Source: Streptomyces subrutilus (GTDB taxonomy: Bacteria; Actinomycetota; Actinomycetes; Streptomycetales; Streptomycetaceae). From it: a stretch of DNA of 64,000 nucleotides. The notes beneath the pieces were generated by a model, which saw only the letters and a list, made by a program, of their open reading frames with translations, was not told the DNA's origin and made no database searches. The stretch is taken from positions 3,598,501-3,662,500 of the forward strand of contig NZ_CP023701.1 of the NCBI RefSeq assembly GCF_008704535.1, written 5' to 3'. A program made the position numbers and the translations under genes. Below, piece after piece: positions 25,632 to 36,819 of this stretch; position 1 is the first letter of the stretch, and the number at the start of each line of letters is the position of its first letter.

Positions 25632-26819
25632 TCATGCTCCCTTCGCGGACTCGAACAGCGCGGAGCGCGGGTCCTCGGACGCCGTCGCCTCGCGGTACGT
25701 CTCCAACGCCTCGCGGGCCTTGTCCGAGAGCTCGGTCGGTACCGCGACCTCCACCGTCACCAGCAGGTCCCCGCGGGTGCCGTCCTTGCGGACCGCGCCC
25801 TTTCCGCGGGCCCGCATCGTACGCCCGTTGGGAGTGCCCGGGGGCAGCTTTAGCGTGACCGACGGCCCGTTCAGCGTCGGAACCTTCACCTCGGCGCCCA
25901 GGGCGGCCTCCGCGAAGGTCACCGGCACGGTCACCGTGAGGTTGTCGTCCTTGCGGCCGAACACCGGGTGGGTGCCGACGTGCACGACCACGTACAGGTC
26001 GCCGCCCGGACCGCCCCGCTCGCCCGGTGCGCCCTTGCCGCGCAGCCGGATCCGCTGGCCGTCCGAGACGCCCGCCGGGATGCGGACCTGCATCGTGCGC
26101 GACGAGCGGGCGCGACCGCTGCCCTTGCACACGTCGCAGGGGGTCTCGGCGATCAGGCCGCGGCCCTTGCAGTCGGCGCAGGGGTCGGTCAGCGAGAAGC
26201 CGCCGCCGCTGCCCCGCGAGACCTGTCCGGTGCCGACGCAGGTCGGGCACACCCGAGGGGTGCCGTTCTTGTCGCCGGTGCCCGCGCAGGCCTTGCAGGG
26301 GGACTGCGAGGACATCCGGAGCGGGACCGTGGCCCCGTCCACCGCCTCCGTGAAGGAGAGGGTGACCTCCGACTCGATGTCCTGGCCGCGGCGCGGCTGG
26401 GCCCGGGTGCCCGGGCCCGCACCGGCGCCGCCGCGGTTGAACAGCCCGCCGAACACATCGCCCAGGCCGCCGCCGAAGCCGCCGCCCGCCGTGCCCTGCT
26501 GCTGCCCGCCGAAGAGGTCGCCGAGGTCGAAGTTGGTGAAGCCCCCGCCCCCGCCCGGCCCGGGGCGGAAGCCGCCGCCGTTGCCGAACAGGGCGCGGGC
26601 CTCGTCGTACTCCTTGCGCTTCTTCGGGTCGCCGAGGACGTCGTTCGCCTCGGAGACCTCCTTGAAGCGCTCCTCGGCCGAGGCGTCGCCCTTGTTGGCG
26701 TCCGGGTGGAACTCGCGGGCGAGCTTCCGGTACGCCTTCTTGATCTCGGCCTCGGTGGCGTCCTTCGGGACACCGAGGACCTTGTAGTAGTCCTTCTCGA
26801 CGAAGTCCTTCGTGCTCAT
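25632..26819 (-). CDS. dnaJ: DnaJ co-chaperone (Hsp40)
   Basis: DnaJ delivers substrates to DnaK and stimulates its ATPase. The 395-aa protein has the J domain (YYKVLGVPKDATEAEIKKAY, HPD motif near residue 38), a Gly/Phe-rich linker (about 75-130), four CxxCxGxG zinc repeats (CKACAGTG, CPTCVGTG, CADCKGRG, CDVCKGSG) and the C-terminal peptide-binding domain. It is a complete type I DnaJ. It lies 42 bp after grpE and one base before hspR in the heat-shock operon. Confidence 0.97.
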   Translation of the reverse strand: MSTKDFVEKDYYKVLGVPKDATEAEIKKAYRKLAREFHPDANKGDASAEERFKEVSEANDVLGDPKKRKEYDEARALFGNGGGFRPGPGGGGGFTNFDLGDLFGGQQQGTAGGGFGGGLGDVFGGLFNRGGAGAGPGTRAQPRRGQDIESEVTLSFTEAVDGATVPLRMSSQSPCKACAGTGDKNGTPRVCPTCVGTGQVSRGSGGGFSLTDPCADCKGRGLIAETPCDVCKGSGRARSSRTMQVRIPAGVSDGQRIRLRGKGAPGERGGPGGDLYVVVHVGTHPVFGRKDDNLTVTVPVTFAEAALGAEVKVPTLNGPSVTLKLPPGTPNGRTMRARGKGAVRKDGTRGDLLVTVEVAVPTELSDKAREALETYREATASEDPRSALFESAKGA

Positions 26820-26861
26820 CCCCGGTGTCCCTCCTCCCGTACCGCTTCTTCCAGTGGTGCG

Positions 26862-27520
26862 TCAGCCCTTGTCGGGGGCATCCGCGTCCTTGTCCGACGG
26901 CGCTTCGCCCTCCGCCGGCTCGGACTTGGGGGCCGCGCCCGGCTGGGGCTCGGCCACCGCGACCCGCGCGGGACGGATCGTCCGCTCGCCGATCCGGTAC
27001 CCGGGCTGCAGGATCGCCACGCAGGTCGTCTCGGTGACGTCCGGCGCGTACGAGTGCATCAGGGCCTCGTGGATCGTCGGGTCGAAGGGCTCGCCCTCCT
27101 TGCCGAACTGCTGCAGCCCCATCTTGGCCGCGACCGTCTCCAGCGACTCGGCCACCGACTTGAAGCCGCCGACCAGCTCGCCGTGCTCCCGCGCCCGGCC
27201 GATGTCGTCCAGGGTCGGGAGCAGCTCGCTCAGGAGGGACGCGACCGCGATCTCCTTGACGGTGACCCGGTCCCGGTCGACCCGGCGACGGTAGTTCTGG
27301 TACTCCGCCTGGAGCCGCTGGAGGTCCGCCGTGCGCTCGGAGAGCGCCGTACGGGACTGGTCCAGCTGCGCCAGCAGCGCGGTCTCCTGGCCGACGGACT
27401 CCGCTTCGCCCGCGGCCGGGGCCGCCTCCTCCTTGGCGGAGTCGGCGGCCTTCGGCTCATCGGGCGTGCCGTCGGCGGGGACTTCGGGCTTCTCGTCGAA
27501 TCCCGGGGTCTCCTCCGACA

Positions 27521-27521
<1 letters not shown>
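26862..27521 (-). CDS. grpE: GrpE nucleotide exchange factor
   Basis: GrpE releases ADP from DnaK. The 219-aa protein has an acidic, Ala-rich N-terminus, a long coiled coil (LDQSRTALSERTADLQRLQA, YQNYRRRVDRDR) and the C-terminal beta domain including GYRIGERTIRPARVAVAE. Its ATG shares one base with the dnaK stop codon (TGATG), so translation is coupled. A low-complexity tail follows the conserved domain. Confidence 0.96.
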
Positions 27522-29464
<1,943 letters not shown>

Positions 29465-29656
29465 TTAGGCTGCCCTTACGCGCAATGAAGGCGGTCCGAC
29501 CCGCGGTGCGGGCGACCCCGGGGCCGTGGAACCAGGCGACCCACGCGCCCCACCGAACCCGGCCACCCCGGAACCGGCACCCGAACGGAGCAAGCCGGAC
29601 CCCCGCCCGCAGCGCGGCGCACCGGGCGCACCGCCCTCGTGCGGGAGCGTTTCCGC

Positions 29657-30187
29657 ATGCCCCTGCCGCTCACCGCCCTCCCCCTCCCGCGGCCGGCCAC
29701 GCCCCCGGCCAAACGGGTGCTCGACCTGCTCGGAGCCGTGGCCCTGCTCGTCCTCTGCACACTGCCGGTGGCCCTGGCCGCCGCACTGCTCGCCGTGGCG
29801 CACGGCCGGCGGGTCCTCGTACGGGAGCCGGCCGCCGGCCTCGCCGGGCGGCCGTTCCTCACCTGGCGGCTGCGCACGGACGGCGCCGGGCGGATCGGGG
29901 CGGCCGTCGAGCGGTGCGCCCTCGACGCGCTGCCGCAGCTGCTGAACGTGGTGCGCGGGGAGATGTCCCTGGTGGGGCCGCGCCCGGAACCCCGTACGGA
30001 CCGCCCCGACCGGCTTGCGGTACGCCCGGGAATGACCGGTTTGTGGCAGGTGAGCGCGCGTTCCGACCTCCCCTGGGAGGAGATGGCCCTGCTGGACCGG
30101 CACTATGTGGAGTGCCATTGGCTGGGGATGGATCTCGCGATCCTCGCGCAGACCCCTCGGGCGGCCTATCGACAGAGGGTCGCCTGA
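29657..30187 (+). CDS. Compact bacterial sugar transferase (WcaJ/ExoY-type catalytic domain)
   Basis: The product (about 176 aa) keeps the C-terminal core of undecaprenyl-phosphate glycosyl-1-phosphate transferases: a membrane helix near the start (LLGAVALLVLCTLPVALAAAL), CALDALPQLLNVVRGEMSLVG with PRPEP, then VRPGMTGLWQVSARSDLPWEEM and DRHYVECHWLGMDL. These enzymes start exopolysaccharide repeat units on the membrane carrier lipid. The segment between the helix and the DALPQ motif is shorter than usual, losing the normal KFRTM region (here LTWRLRTDG), so activity is uncertain. GGGAG precedes ATG 29657; GTG 29639 is an alternative. It stands alone next to dnaK. Confidence 0.75.
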   Translation: MPLPLTALPLPRPATPPAKRVLDLLGAVALLVLCTLPVALAAALLAVAHGRRVLVREPAAGLAGRPFLTWRLRTDGAGRIGAAVERCALDALPQLLNVVRGEMSLVGPRPEPRTDRPDRLAVRPGMTGLWQVSARSDLPWEEMALLDRHYVECHWLGMDLAILAQTPRAAYRQRVA

Positions 30188-30248
30188 GCGACACAGATCA
30201 CCGCACGCTCGCCTACATTGCGGCGCGGGGAATGGGTAACCTCAACCC

Positions 30249-30277
30249 TTGACTCAATAAGTTACCGCTTAGTAAGT
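30249..30277 (+). promoter_or_regulatory. Promoter with inverted-repeat operator before the Fe-S reductase
   Basis: TTGACT (30249-30254) looks like a -35. An AT-rich dyad, AAGTTAC-N6-GTAAGT (30259-30277), follows and covers the expected -10 region, 22 bp before the ATG. The shape suggests a TetR- or MarR-type operator. No regulator gene is adjacent. Confidence 0.45.
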
Positions 30278-30298
30278 CCCCGCCCGAGGAGCCCTCCC

Positions 30299-32878
30299 AT
30301 GCAACTCGCCGCGATCATCGTGTCGCTGGTCCTGACCGTGGTCGGCGTCGCGCTGCTCGCACGAGCCGTGGCGCAGATCTACCGGTTCGTGAAGATCGGC
30401 CAGCCCGTGCCGGCCGGCAGCCGCACGGACGACCCGAAGGCCCGAACGCTCACCCTCGTCCGGGAGTTCCTCGGCCACAGCCGGATGAACCGGTGGGGCA
30501 TCGTCGGCTTCGCGCACTGGTTCGTCGCGATCGGCTTCCTGACCCTGCCGCCGACGCTGGCGCAGGCGTACGGGCAGCTGTTCCAGGCCGACTGGACGCT
30601 GCCGGTCATCGGCGGCTTCCTGCCGTTCGAGATGTACATCGAGTTCATCGGCCTGATGACGGTCCTGGGCATCGTCGTCCTCATCGCCATCCGCCTGCTC
30701 AACCTGCCCTCGCGGGCGGGCCGCAAGTCGCGGTTCGCCGGCTCGAAGGCCTGGCAGGCGTACTTCGTCGAATACATCATCCTGACGATCGGCCTGGCGA
30801 TCCTGGCCCTGCGCGGCCTCGAAGGCGCGATCCACCACGTGGACTCCTACGACCCGGCGTACTTCGTGTCGTACCCGCTGGTGCTCGCCTTCAAGGGGCT
30901 CTCCCTCGGCACCCTGCAGAACGCCATCTACTTCACCGCGATGGTCAAGATCGGCACCTCGCTGATCTGGATGATCGTCGTCTCGCTCAACACCAACATG
31001 GGCGTCGCCTGGCACCGCTTCCTCGGCTTCCCGAACATCTGGTTCAAGCGGAACGCCGACGGCGAGGTCGCGCTGGGCGCCCTCCAGCCGATGACCAGCG
31101 GCGGCAAGGAGATCGACTTCGAGGACCCGGGCGAGGACGACGTCTTCGGCGTCTCCCAGGTCGAGCAGTTCTCCTGGAAGGGCATCCTCGACTTCTCCAC
31201 CTGCACCGAGTGCGGCCGCTGCCAGTCGCAGTGCCCCGCCTGGAACACCGGCAAGCCGCTCTCCCCGAAGCTGCTGATCATGTCCCTGCGCGACCACGCG
31301 CACGCCAAGGCCCCGTACCTGCTGGCCGGCGGCGGCAAGGACATGGAGGGCAACGAGAAGGCCACGGCCGAGCAGCTCAAGGACGTCCCGGCCGCCGCCC
31401 TCGCCGAGGCCGAGCGCCCGCTGATCGGGACGGCCGAGGAGAACGGCGTCATCGACCCGGACGTGCTGTGGTCATGCACCACCTGCGGCGCGTGCGTGGA
31501 GCAGTGCCCGGTCGACATCGAGCACATCGACCACATCGTCGACATGCGGCGCTACCAGGTGATGATCGAGAGCGCGTTCCCGTCGGAGGCGGGCACGATG
31601 CTCAAGAACCTGGAGAAGAAGGGCAACCCCTGGGGCCTGGCCAAGAAGGCGCGCGTCGAGTGGACCAAGGAGGTCGACTTCGAGGTCCCGATCGTCGGCA
31701 AGGACGCCGAGGACCTGTCGGAGTACGACTACCTGTACTGGGTCGGCTGCGCGGGCGCGCTGGAGGACCGGGCCAAGAAGACCACCAAGGCCTTCGCGGA
31801 GCTGCTGAACATCGCGGGCGTCAAGTTCGCGATCATGGGCGGCGACGAGAAGTGCACCGGTGACTCGCCGCGCCGCCTGGGCAACGAGCCGCTGTTCCAG
31901 CAGCTCGCCCAGGAGAACGTGGCGATGCTGAACATGGCGTTCGGCGAGGACGACGACGACCCGTCGACGAAGAAGCCGAAGTCGGCGAAGCGGATCGTCT
32001 CCACCTGCCCGCACTGCTTCAACACCATCGCGAACGAGTACCCGCAGCTGGGCGGCGAGTACGAGGTCATCCACCACACGCAGCTGCTCCAGCACCTGAT
32101 CGACGAGGGCCGGCTGACGCCGGTGACGCCGGTCGAGGGCCTGATCACGTACCACGACCCGTGCTACCTGGGCCGCCACAACAAGGTCTACACGCCGCCG
32201 CGCGAGATCATGTCGGCCGTGCCGGGCCTGCGGCAGCAGGAGATGCACCGCCACAAGGAGCGGGGCTTCTGCTGCGGCGCGGGCGGCGCGCGGATGTGGA
32301 TGGAGGAGCGGATCGGCAAGCGCATCAACAACGAGCGCGTGGACGAGGCCCTGTCCCTGAACCCGGACATCGTCTCGACGGCCTGCCCGTTCTGCCTGGT
32401 GATGCTGACCGACTCGGTCAACGGCAAGAAGAACGACGGCAAGGCCAAGGAGTCCGTCCAGGTGGTGGACGTGGCCCAGCTGCTGCTGGACTCGGTCAAG
32501 CTCCCGGAACCGGCCCCCGAGCCGGAGCCCGCGGCGGAGCCGGAGCCGGAACGCCGGCCGGTGGCGGTGGCGGCGGGCCCGGCGACGACCGCGGGCACGG
32601 GTACGGCCACGGGTGCGAGTACGGCCACGGCCACGGGTACGGGTACGGCTTCTGCGCCGGCCCCGGCGGGGGCCCCGGCGGGGGCCGAGCCCGCGCCGAA
32701 GCCGGAGCCGGAGACCAAGGCCGGGGCCACGCCCGCGACGAAGCCGGAGCCCTCGACCGAGGCGGCGGCCACCGGGCCGTCGGCGGCGGAGGGCGGACCC
32801 GCGGCCGAAACCAAGGCCGCCGAGCCGGAGGGCGCGGAGGGCGCGGAGGGCGCGGAGGGCGACGGCAAGCGGGCGTAG
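30299..32878 (+). CDS. Membrane-bound (Fe-S) heterodisulfide-reductase/GlcF-like oxidoreductase
   Basis: The 859-aa protein has about six N-terminal membrane helices of NarI-like type (LAAIIVSLVLTVVGVALLAR, then four or five more to residue 250). Two [4Fe-4S] motifs follow: CTECGRCQSQCP at 302-313 and CTTCGACVEQCP near 393-404. Next come two CCG-type domains (DYLYWVGCAGALEDRA; YHDPCYLGRHN with GFCCGAGGARMW). These proteins pass electrons between a soluble donor and the quinone pool; in actinobacteria the partner is often an acyl-CoA-related or lactate enzyme, not identified here. The last 130 residues are an Ala/Glu/Pro/Thr tail of repeats such as ATGTGT and EGAEGAEG, probably disordered. GAGGAG precedes ATG 30299. 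Confidence 0.93.
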   Translation: MQLAAIIVSLVLTVVGVALLARAVAQIYRFVKIGQPVPAGSRTDDPKARTLTLVREFLGHSRMNRWGIVGFAHWFVAIGFLTLPPTLAQAYGQLFQADWTLPVIGGFLPFEMYIEFIGLMTVLGIVVLIAIRLLNLPSRAGRKSRFAGSKAWQAYFVEYIILTIGLAILALRGLEGAIHHVDSYDPAYFVSYPLVLAFKGLSLGTLQNAIYFTAMVKIGTSLIWMIVVSLNTNMGVAWHRFLGFPNIWFKRNADGEVALGALQPMTSGGKEIDFEDPGEDDVFGVSQVEQFSWKGILDFSTCTECGRCQSQCPAWNTGKPLSPKLLIMSLRDHAHAKAPYLLAGGGKDMEGNEKATAEQLKDVPAAALAEAERPLIGTAEENGVIDPDVLWSCTTCGACVEQCPVDIEHIDHIVDMRRYQVMIESAFPSEAGTMLKNLEKKGNPWGLAKKARVEWTKEVDFEVPIVGKDAEDLSEYDYLYWVGCAGALEDRAKKTTKAFAELLNIAGVKFAIMGGDEKCTGDSPRRLGNEPLFQQLAQENVAMLNMAFGEDDDDPSTKKPKSAKRIVSTCPHCFNTIANEYPQLGGEYEVIHHTQLLQHLIDEGRLTPVTPVEGLITYHDPCYLGRHNKVYTPPREIMSAVPGLRQQEMHRHKERGFCCGAGGARMWMEERIGKRINNERVDEALSLNPDIVSTACPFCLVMLTDSVNGKKNDGKAKESVQVVDVAQLLLDSVKLPEPAPEPEPAAEPEPERRPVAVAAGPATTAGTGTATGASTATATGTGTASAPAPAGAPAGAEPAPKPEPETKAGATPATKPEPSTEAAATGPSAAEGGPAAETKAAEPEGAEGAEGAEGDGKRA

Positions 32879-32931
32879 CAGCCCACTCGCCCGCCCACTC
32901 GCCCCACTCGCCCGCACGCACGCAGACACCA

Positions 32932-32969
32932 GGAACGGCCGGCCCCCACCCGGGGGGGCCGGCCGTTCC
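32932..32969. terminator. Bidirectional terminator after the Fe-S reductase gene
   Basis: GGAACGGCCGGCCCCC pairs with GGGGGGCCGGCCGTTCC around ACCC, between convergent genes ending at 32878 and 32978. Confidence 0.9.
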
Positions 32970-32977
32970 GCCGTTCG

Positions 32978-33661
32978 CTACACCGCCGAACCCGCCCGGT
33001 ACTGCTCGATCAGCCGGCCGTCGAACCCGTACACCCAGCTGCTCCCGGCGCCCGAGCCGTCGATGACGACGAACTTCACGCGCGGGCCGTCCTGGACGAT
33101 CCGGTAGGTCCAGACGTCGTGCTGCGCGGTCGGACGCTTCAGGTCGACGGCGTCGACGGCGGAGCCGTTCGGCAGGAACATCTCGACCCGCGCGCCCTGC
33201 GGGCCGTCCATCAGCTTCGCGGTCCACCCGTCCGGCATCGCGATGCGGACCGCGCTCGCCCTCTTGGCCGCCGGCTTCGGCGTCCCGGCCATCCACGACG
33301 TCACGCGGCCGTCCGGCCGCAGGACGACGCGCAGGCCGTTGCTCTGCCCGTACGAGGCGTCGGCGCCCCGGCCGACCAGGGTGTCCAGCTTGGTGGGGCC
33401 GGAGAGTATGTCCGCCTCGAAGTGGCGGTCGCCGATCTTGTAGACCTTCGCGACGGACCCGTCCGCCAGCCTCACGGTGGTGACGTACCCGCCGGTCCCC
33501 GGCTTCGGCTGCGCCGGCTGGGCCACCGGCAGCGGCCGCGGTGCGGGCGCGGCCGCGGAGTCCGCGAAGGCGGCGCCGGCCGGCACGGCCAGGACGGCGG
33601 CCGCGCCGGCGACGACGGCCGCGGTACGGAGGAGGCGGGTGGTACGGCGGGGGCTGCGCAT
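32978..33661 (-). CDS. Secreted protein of unknown function
   Basis: The 227-aa product starts with a basic Arg-rich segment and a hydrophobic core (TAAVVAGAAAVLAVPAGAA) ending near FADSA, a probable Sec signal peptide. A Pro-rich linker follows. The mature domain appears beta-rich, with repeated pairs such as LADGSVAKVYKIGD, PDGRVTSWMAG, FLPNGSAVDAVD and SWVYGFDGRLIEQY. No catalytic motif is seen and I do not recognise the family. It converges on the Fe-S reductase gene across a strong terminator and has its own upstream region with a GGCTCT repeat. Confidence 0.8.
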   Translation of the reverse strand: MRSPRRTTRLLRTAAVVAGAAAVLAVPAGAAFADSAAAPAPRPLPVAQPAQPKPGTGGYVTTVRLADGSVAKVYKIGDRHFEADILSGPTKLDTLVGRGADASYGQSNGLRVVLRPDGRVTSWMAGTPKPAAKRASAVRIAMPDGWTAKLMDGPQGARVEMFLPNGSAVDAVDLKRPTAQHDVWTYRIVQDGPRVKFVVIDGSGAGSSWVYGFDGRLIEQYRAGSAV

Positions 33662-33965
33662 GAGGGGATGCTCTTCTCGTTACCGGCTCTGGCTCTCGGC
33701 TCTGGCTCTGGCTCTGGCCTTGTCTGTGGTGTCCGGCCCTGCGAAAGGGCCACGGACACGAAGCTACGGACCCGATACATAGGCATTCCATAGGGAACGT
33801 AACGAAGAACCACAGAAACCTGCACAGCCACGTAAACCGGACACCACGCCGGGGTGGGGACAACCCCCCGGGGTTCCCCTAGGGGATGTCACAGCTCAGC
33901 CGCAAAGGCCGCGTGTTCCGGCCGCCCGGCTCACGGGGCGCGCCGGACCAGGTACGTTCGATCAC
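33662..33965. other. 304-bp divergent region with a GGCTCT repeat
   Basis: At about 33685-33718 a 6-bp unit GGCTCT occurs about five times in the leader of the secreted protein gene. At 33784-33799 CATTCCATAGGGAACG is an imperfect dyad near the probable promoter. TACGTT at 33953-33958, seven bases before the GTG of the next gene, suggests a leaderless start there. No gene is seen. Confidence 0.5.
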
Positions 33966-34877
33966 GTGGCTGGATTCAGGATCGGACGCGGCCGGGACAA
34001 CAACCGCTCTCCGCAACAACCCCCGCAGCAGCAGCCGTACGGTCAGCAGCAACCGCCGCCACCGTACGGCCAGCAGCCCTACCCCCCTCAGCAGCAGTGG
34101 CCCTCCCAGGCTGCCGGGGGCCACGGCGAGCCCGAGTACTTCGACCCGTACGGACAGCAGCCGCAGGCGCGGCCGCCGTACGGGCACGGAGCAGCCGGCG
34201 ACCCCGGTGCCCCCGCGCCCGGACCCTCGTACGGGAACGACAACCCGGGCCACACCCGGGCCTTCTCCATCGGCGAGGACCCGTACGGCCAGGGCGCCAC
34301 GTACCAGGCGGGCTCGGCAGCGGCCGCGCCCTCCGGCCCGAGGCTGCCGTGGAAGGAACTGCTGCGCGGCATCGTGACCCGCCCCGGGCAGACCTTCCTC
34401 CAGATGCGCGACCACCCCGTGTGGGGCCCGGCGCTCGTCGTGACCTTCCTCTACGGCATGCTCGCGGTCTTCGGCTTCGACCAGGCCCGCGAGGACGCGA
34501 TCAAGGCGACCCTCACCAAGGCGATCCCGATCGTCCTCACCACCGGTGTGGCCTTCGTCCTGTCCGGCCTGATCCTCGGCGCGGTCACGCACACGCTGGC
34601 GCGGCAGCTGGGCGGGGACGGCGCCTGGCAGCCGACCGTGGGCCTGTCGATGCTGGTGATGTCCCTCACGGACGCGCCGCGCCTGCTGTTCGCCGTGTTC
34701 CTCGGCGGCGACAACATGGTCGTGCAGGTGCTGGGCTGGGCCACCTGGGTGGCGGCCGGCGCCCTGTTCACCTCGCTGATCAGCAAGTCGCACGACCTGC
34801 CGTGGCCGAAGGCGCTCGGCGCCTCGGCGATCCAGCTGATCGCGCTGCTGTCGCTCATCAAGCTCGGCACGCTGTAG
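33966..34877 (+). CDS. Yip1-domain membrane protein with Gln/Pro/Tyr-rich N-terminus
   Basis: The first 125 residues are low-complexity Gln/Pro/Tyr/Gly repeats (PYGQQQPPPPYGQQPYPPQQ type), probably disordered and cytoplasmic. The rest is a compact five-helix membrane domain of the Yip1 family (WKELLRGIVTRPGQTFLQMR, ALVVTFLYGMLAVFG, IPIVLTTGVAFVLSGLILGA, and so on). The bacterial role is unknown. The start is GTG 33966 with a -10-like TACGTT seven bases before it, which suggests leaderless expression. A hairpin follows 65 bp downstream. Confidence 0.85.
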   Translation: MAGFRIGRGRDNNRSPQQPPQQQPYGQQQPPPPYGQQPYPPQQQWPSQAAGGHGEPEYFDPYGQQPQARPPYGHGAAGDPGAPAPGPSYGNDNPGHTRAFSIGEDPYGQGATYQAGSAAAAPSGPRLPWKELLRGIVTRPGQTFLQMRDHPVWGPALVVTFLYGMLAVFGFDQAREDAIKATLTKAIPIVLTTGVAFVLSGLILGAVTHTLARQLGGDGAWQPTVGLSMLVMSLTDAPRLLFAVFLGGDNMVVQVLGWATWVAAGALFTSLISKSHDLPWPKALGASAIQLIALLSLIKLGTL

Positions 34878-34941
34878 CCGCGTACGCGCCCGTACGCCCG
34901 TACGCACCCGTGCGCGCGCTCGTACGCACACAGCCCACGGA

Positions 34942-34982
34942 GAAGGGCCCGCCCGGCGGCAAAACCGCAGGACGGGCCCTTC
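34942..34982. terminator. Bidirectional terminator between Yip1 and phosphoribosyltransferase genes
   Basis: GAAGGGCCCG pairs with CGGGCCCTTC, and an inner stem GGCGG/CCGC closes around AAAA. Confidence 0.85.
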
Positions 34983-35019
34983 CCCGCACATCTCTCCGCG
35001 CATCTCTCCGCGCAGCGGA

Positions 35020-35517
35020 TCAGGCGTCGAGGACCTGGCCCTCGCGCCGGACCACGGGCGGCTCGACCGACCAGGGGAAGTTGATCCACTCGTCGGTCTT
35101 CTTCCACACGTACTCGCACTTCACCAGCGAGTGCGACTTCTCGTAGATCACCGCGGACCGGACCTCGGCGACGTGGCCGAGGCAGAAGTCGTGCACCAGC
35201 TTCAGCGTCTTGCCGGTGTCGGCGACGTCGTCGGCGATCAGCACCTTCTTGTCGGTGAAGTCGATGGCCTCGGGCACGGGGGCCAGCATGACCGGCATCT
35301 CCAACGTGGTGCCGACGCCGGTGTAGAACTCGACGTTCACCAGGTGGATGTTCTTGCAGTCGAGCGCGTATGCCAGGCCGCCCGCCACGAACACCCCGCC
35401 GCGCGCGATGCTCAGGATGATGTCGGGCTCGTAGCCGTCGTCGGCGATGGTCTGGGCCAGCTCGCGCACGGCGCGCCCGAACCCCTCGTAGTTCAGGTTC
35501 TCGCGTACGTCGCTCAT
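35020..35517 (-). CDS. Phosphoribosyltransferase (purine/pyrimidine salvage type)
   Basis: The 165-aa protein is a type I phosphoribosyltransferase. [18 protein letters not shown] is the pyrophosphate loop region, and [15 protein letters not shown] is the PRPP-binding signature with its acidic pair. The C-terminal flap ([15 protein letters not shown]) resembles GPT/HPRT-like enzymes. The base used is not certain; hypoxanthine, guanine or xanthine are likely by pattern. ATG 35517 overlaps the dcd stop by four bases, so both genes are coupled in a nucleotide-salvage operon. Confidence 0.92.
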   Translation of the reverse strand: MSDVRENLNYEGFGRAVRELAQTIADDGYEPDIILSIARGGVFVAGGLAYALDCKNIHLVNVEFYTGVGTTLEMPVMLAPVPEAIDFTDKKVLIADDVADTGKTLKLVHDFCLGHVAEVRSAVIYEKSHSLVKCEYVWKKTDEWINFPWSVEPPVVRREGQVLDA

Positions 35518-36101
35518 GCCTCGTGCCTCACCTGGGTGCGGTGGAAGTTCTGGAAGGAGCGCGAGGCGGTCGGCCCGCGCTGCCCCTGGTACCTGGAGCC
35601 GTACCGGTCGCTGCCGTACGGGAACTCCGCGGGCGAGCTGAGCCGGAACATGCACAGCTGCCCGATCTTCATGCCCGGCCACAGCTTGATCGGCAGGGTG
35701 GCGAGGTTCGACAGCTCCAGGGTCACGTGGCCCGAGAACCCGGGGTCGATGAACCCGGCGGTCGAATGCGTCACCAGGCCGAGGCGGCCGAGGCTGGACT
35801 TGCCCTCCAGCCGGGAGGCGATGTCGTCGGGCAGCGAGACGACCTCGTACGTGGACGCCAGCACGAACTCACCCGGGTGGAGGATGAACGCCTCGTCCCC
35901 CTCCGGCTCGACCAGACGGGTCAGATCGGCCTGCTCGATGGCGGGGTCGATGTGGGCGTACCGGTGGTTCTCGAAGACCCGGAAGAACCGGTCGAGACGC
36001 ACATCGATGCTGGAGGGCTGCACCATCGACTCGTCGAACGGGTCGATGCGAACCCGTCCGCTGTCGATCTCGGCCCGGATGTCTTTGTCAGAGAGAAGCA
36101 C
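35514..36101 (-). CDS. dcd: dCTP deaminase
   Basis: The enzyme deaminates dCTP in the route to dTTP. The 195-aa trimeric-dUTPase-fold protein has [37 protein letters not shown] (catalytic Ser/Arg region) and GHVTLELSN with the general-base Glu. Some actinobacterial homologues also hydrolyse dUTP; the sequence alone does not decide this. The start is GTG 36101, with TATCCT six bases before it and no ribosome site, so the mRNA is probably leaderless. It is the first gene of the operon with the phosphoribosyltransferase. Confidence 0.95.
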   Translation of the reverse strand: MLLSDKDIRAEIDSGRVRIDPFDESMVQPSSIDVRLDRFFRVFENHRYAHIDPAIEQADLTRLVEPEGDEAFILHPGEFVLASTYEVVSLPDDIASRLEGKSSLGRLGLVTHSTAGFIDPGFSGHVTLELSNLATLPIKLWPGMKIGQLCMFRLSSPAEFPYGSDRYGSRYQGQRGPTASRSFQNFHRTQVRHEA

Positions 36102-36189
36102 GTCCCGAGGATACGCAGAGCGCGCGGGCCGCCCCCAATCGGAGCCTGCCCGCGCGCCCTGTGCCGTTCCGTATCCGTACTCCGTGCGC

Positions 36190-36357
36190 CTAGCGCTTGA
36201 CGGCGCCGCCCACGGGCACGGCATGCCTCAGCCGCGCACACTGCGGACACCGCAGCAACCGCCCGGGCCCGATCCGGCCCGCACCGAGGTGCTGCAACGG
36301 AAACGAGGCGGTACTGAAAACGTGCCCTTCGGCACAGCGGACGACGGTGTGCTCCAT
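36190..36357 (-). CDS. Small zinc-ribbon-like protein
   Basis: The 55-aa product has Cys8-x3-His12 and Cys37-x2-Cys40 (RCAEGHVF and [10 protein letters not shown]), a compact metal site. The ribosome site AAAGGGA precedes ATG 36357. Short proteins of this type are conserved in streptomycetes and have no known function. It is a separate unit 88 bp upstream of dcd. Confidence 0.8.
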   Translation of the reverse strand: MEHTVVRCAEGHVFSTASFPLQHLGAGRIGPGRLLRCPQCARLRHAVPVGGAVKR

Positions 36358-36582
36358 CGAGTCCCTTTCCCCAACGAGCCGTACTGCGATGAATCGCCAC
36401 ATTAGGGGATGAACAGGACCCCACTCCAGCCGCCGCTCCGAACCCCTACGGTACGCCCCAACTCCCGCCCCCACACGCCCCGGTGCACACGGCACACGCC
36501 GACGCCAGCGGGGCAAATTCACCGGGGGTCGACGATGGGGTAGAGTGAGCGACGATACGAATCCAGGCAACTGGACCGTAGT

Positions 36583-36656
36583 GCGGATGTAGTTTAATGG
36601 TAGAACATGAGCTTCCCAAGCTTATAGCGCGGGTTCGATTCCCGTCATCCGCTCCA
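36583..36656 (+). tRNA. tRNA-Gly (anticodon CCC)
   Basis: The acceptor arms GCGGATG and CATCCGC pair fully. The anticodon loop TTCCCAA sits in the stem GAGC/GCTT, and the T loop is GGTTCGATTCC. Discriminator T and an encoded CCA follow. The gene reads GGG glycine codons. A hairpin terminator follows at once. Confidence 0.97.
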
Positions 36657-36660
36657 TGAC

Positions 36661-36690
36661 GAAGCCCCAGGTCAGCGACCTGGGGCTTTC
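36661..36690 (+). terminator. tRNA-Gly terminator
   Basis: GAAGCCCCAGGTC pairs with GACCTGGGGCTTTC around AGC, five bases after the CCA. Confidence 0.9.
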
Positions 36691-36819
36691 GCGTTGTCCG
36701 GGTTTTTTGGTTATGGGCGTGCTCTCTACGGGCCGCAAGTCCCCGCGCGCGGAGTCAGGTTGGGGGGCGAGTCCGCGTCGTCCGGGGTGGGGTGCCGCGG
36801 GGGATGCCGGGGGTGGGGG

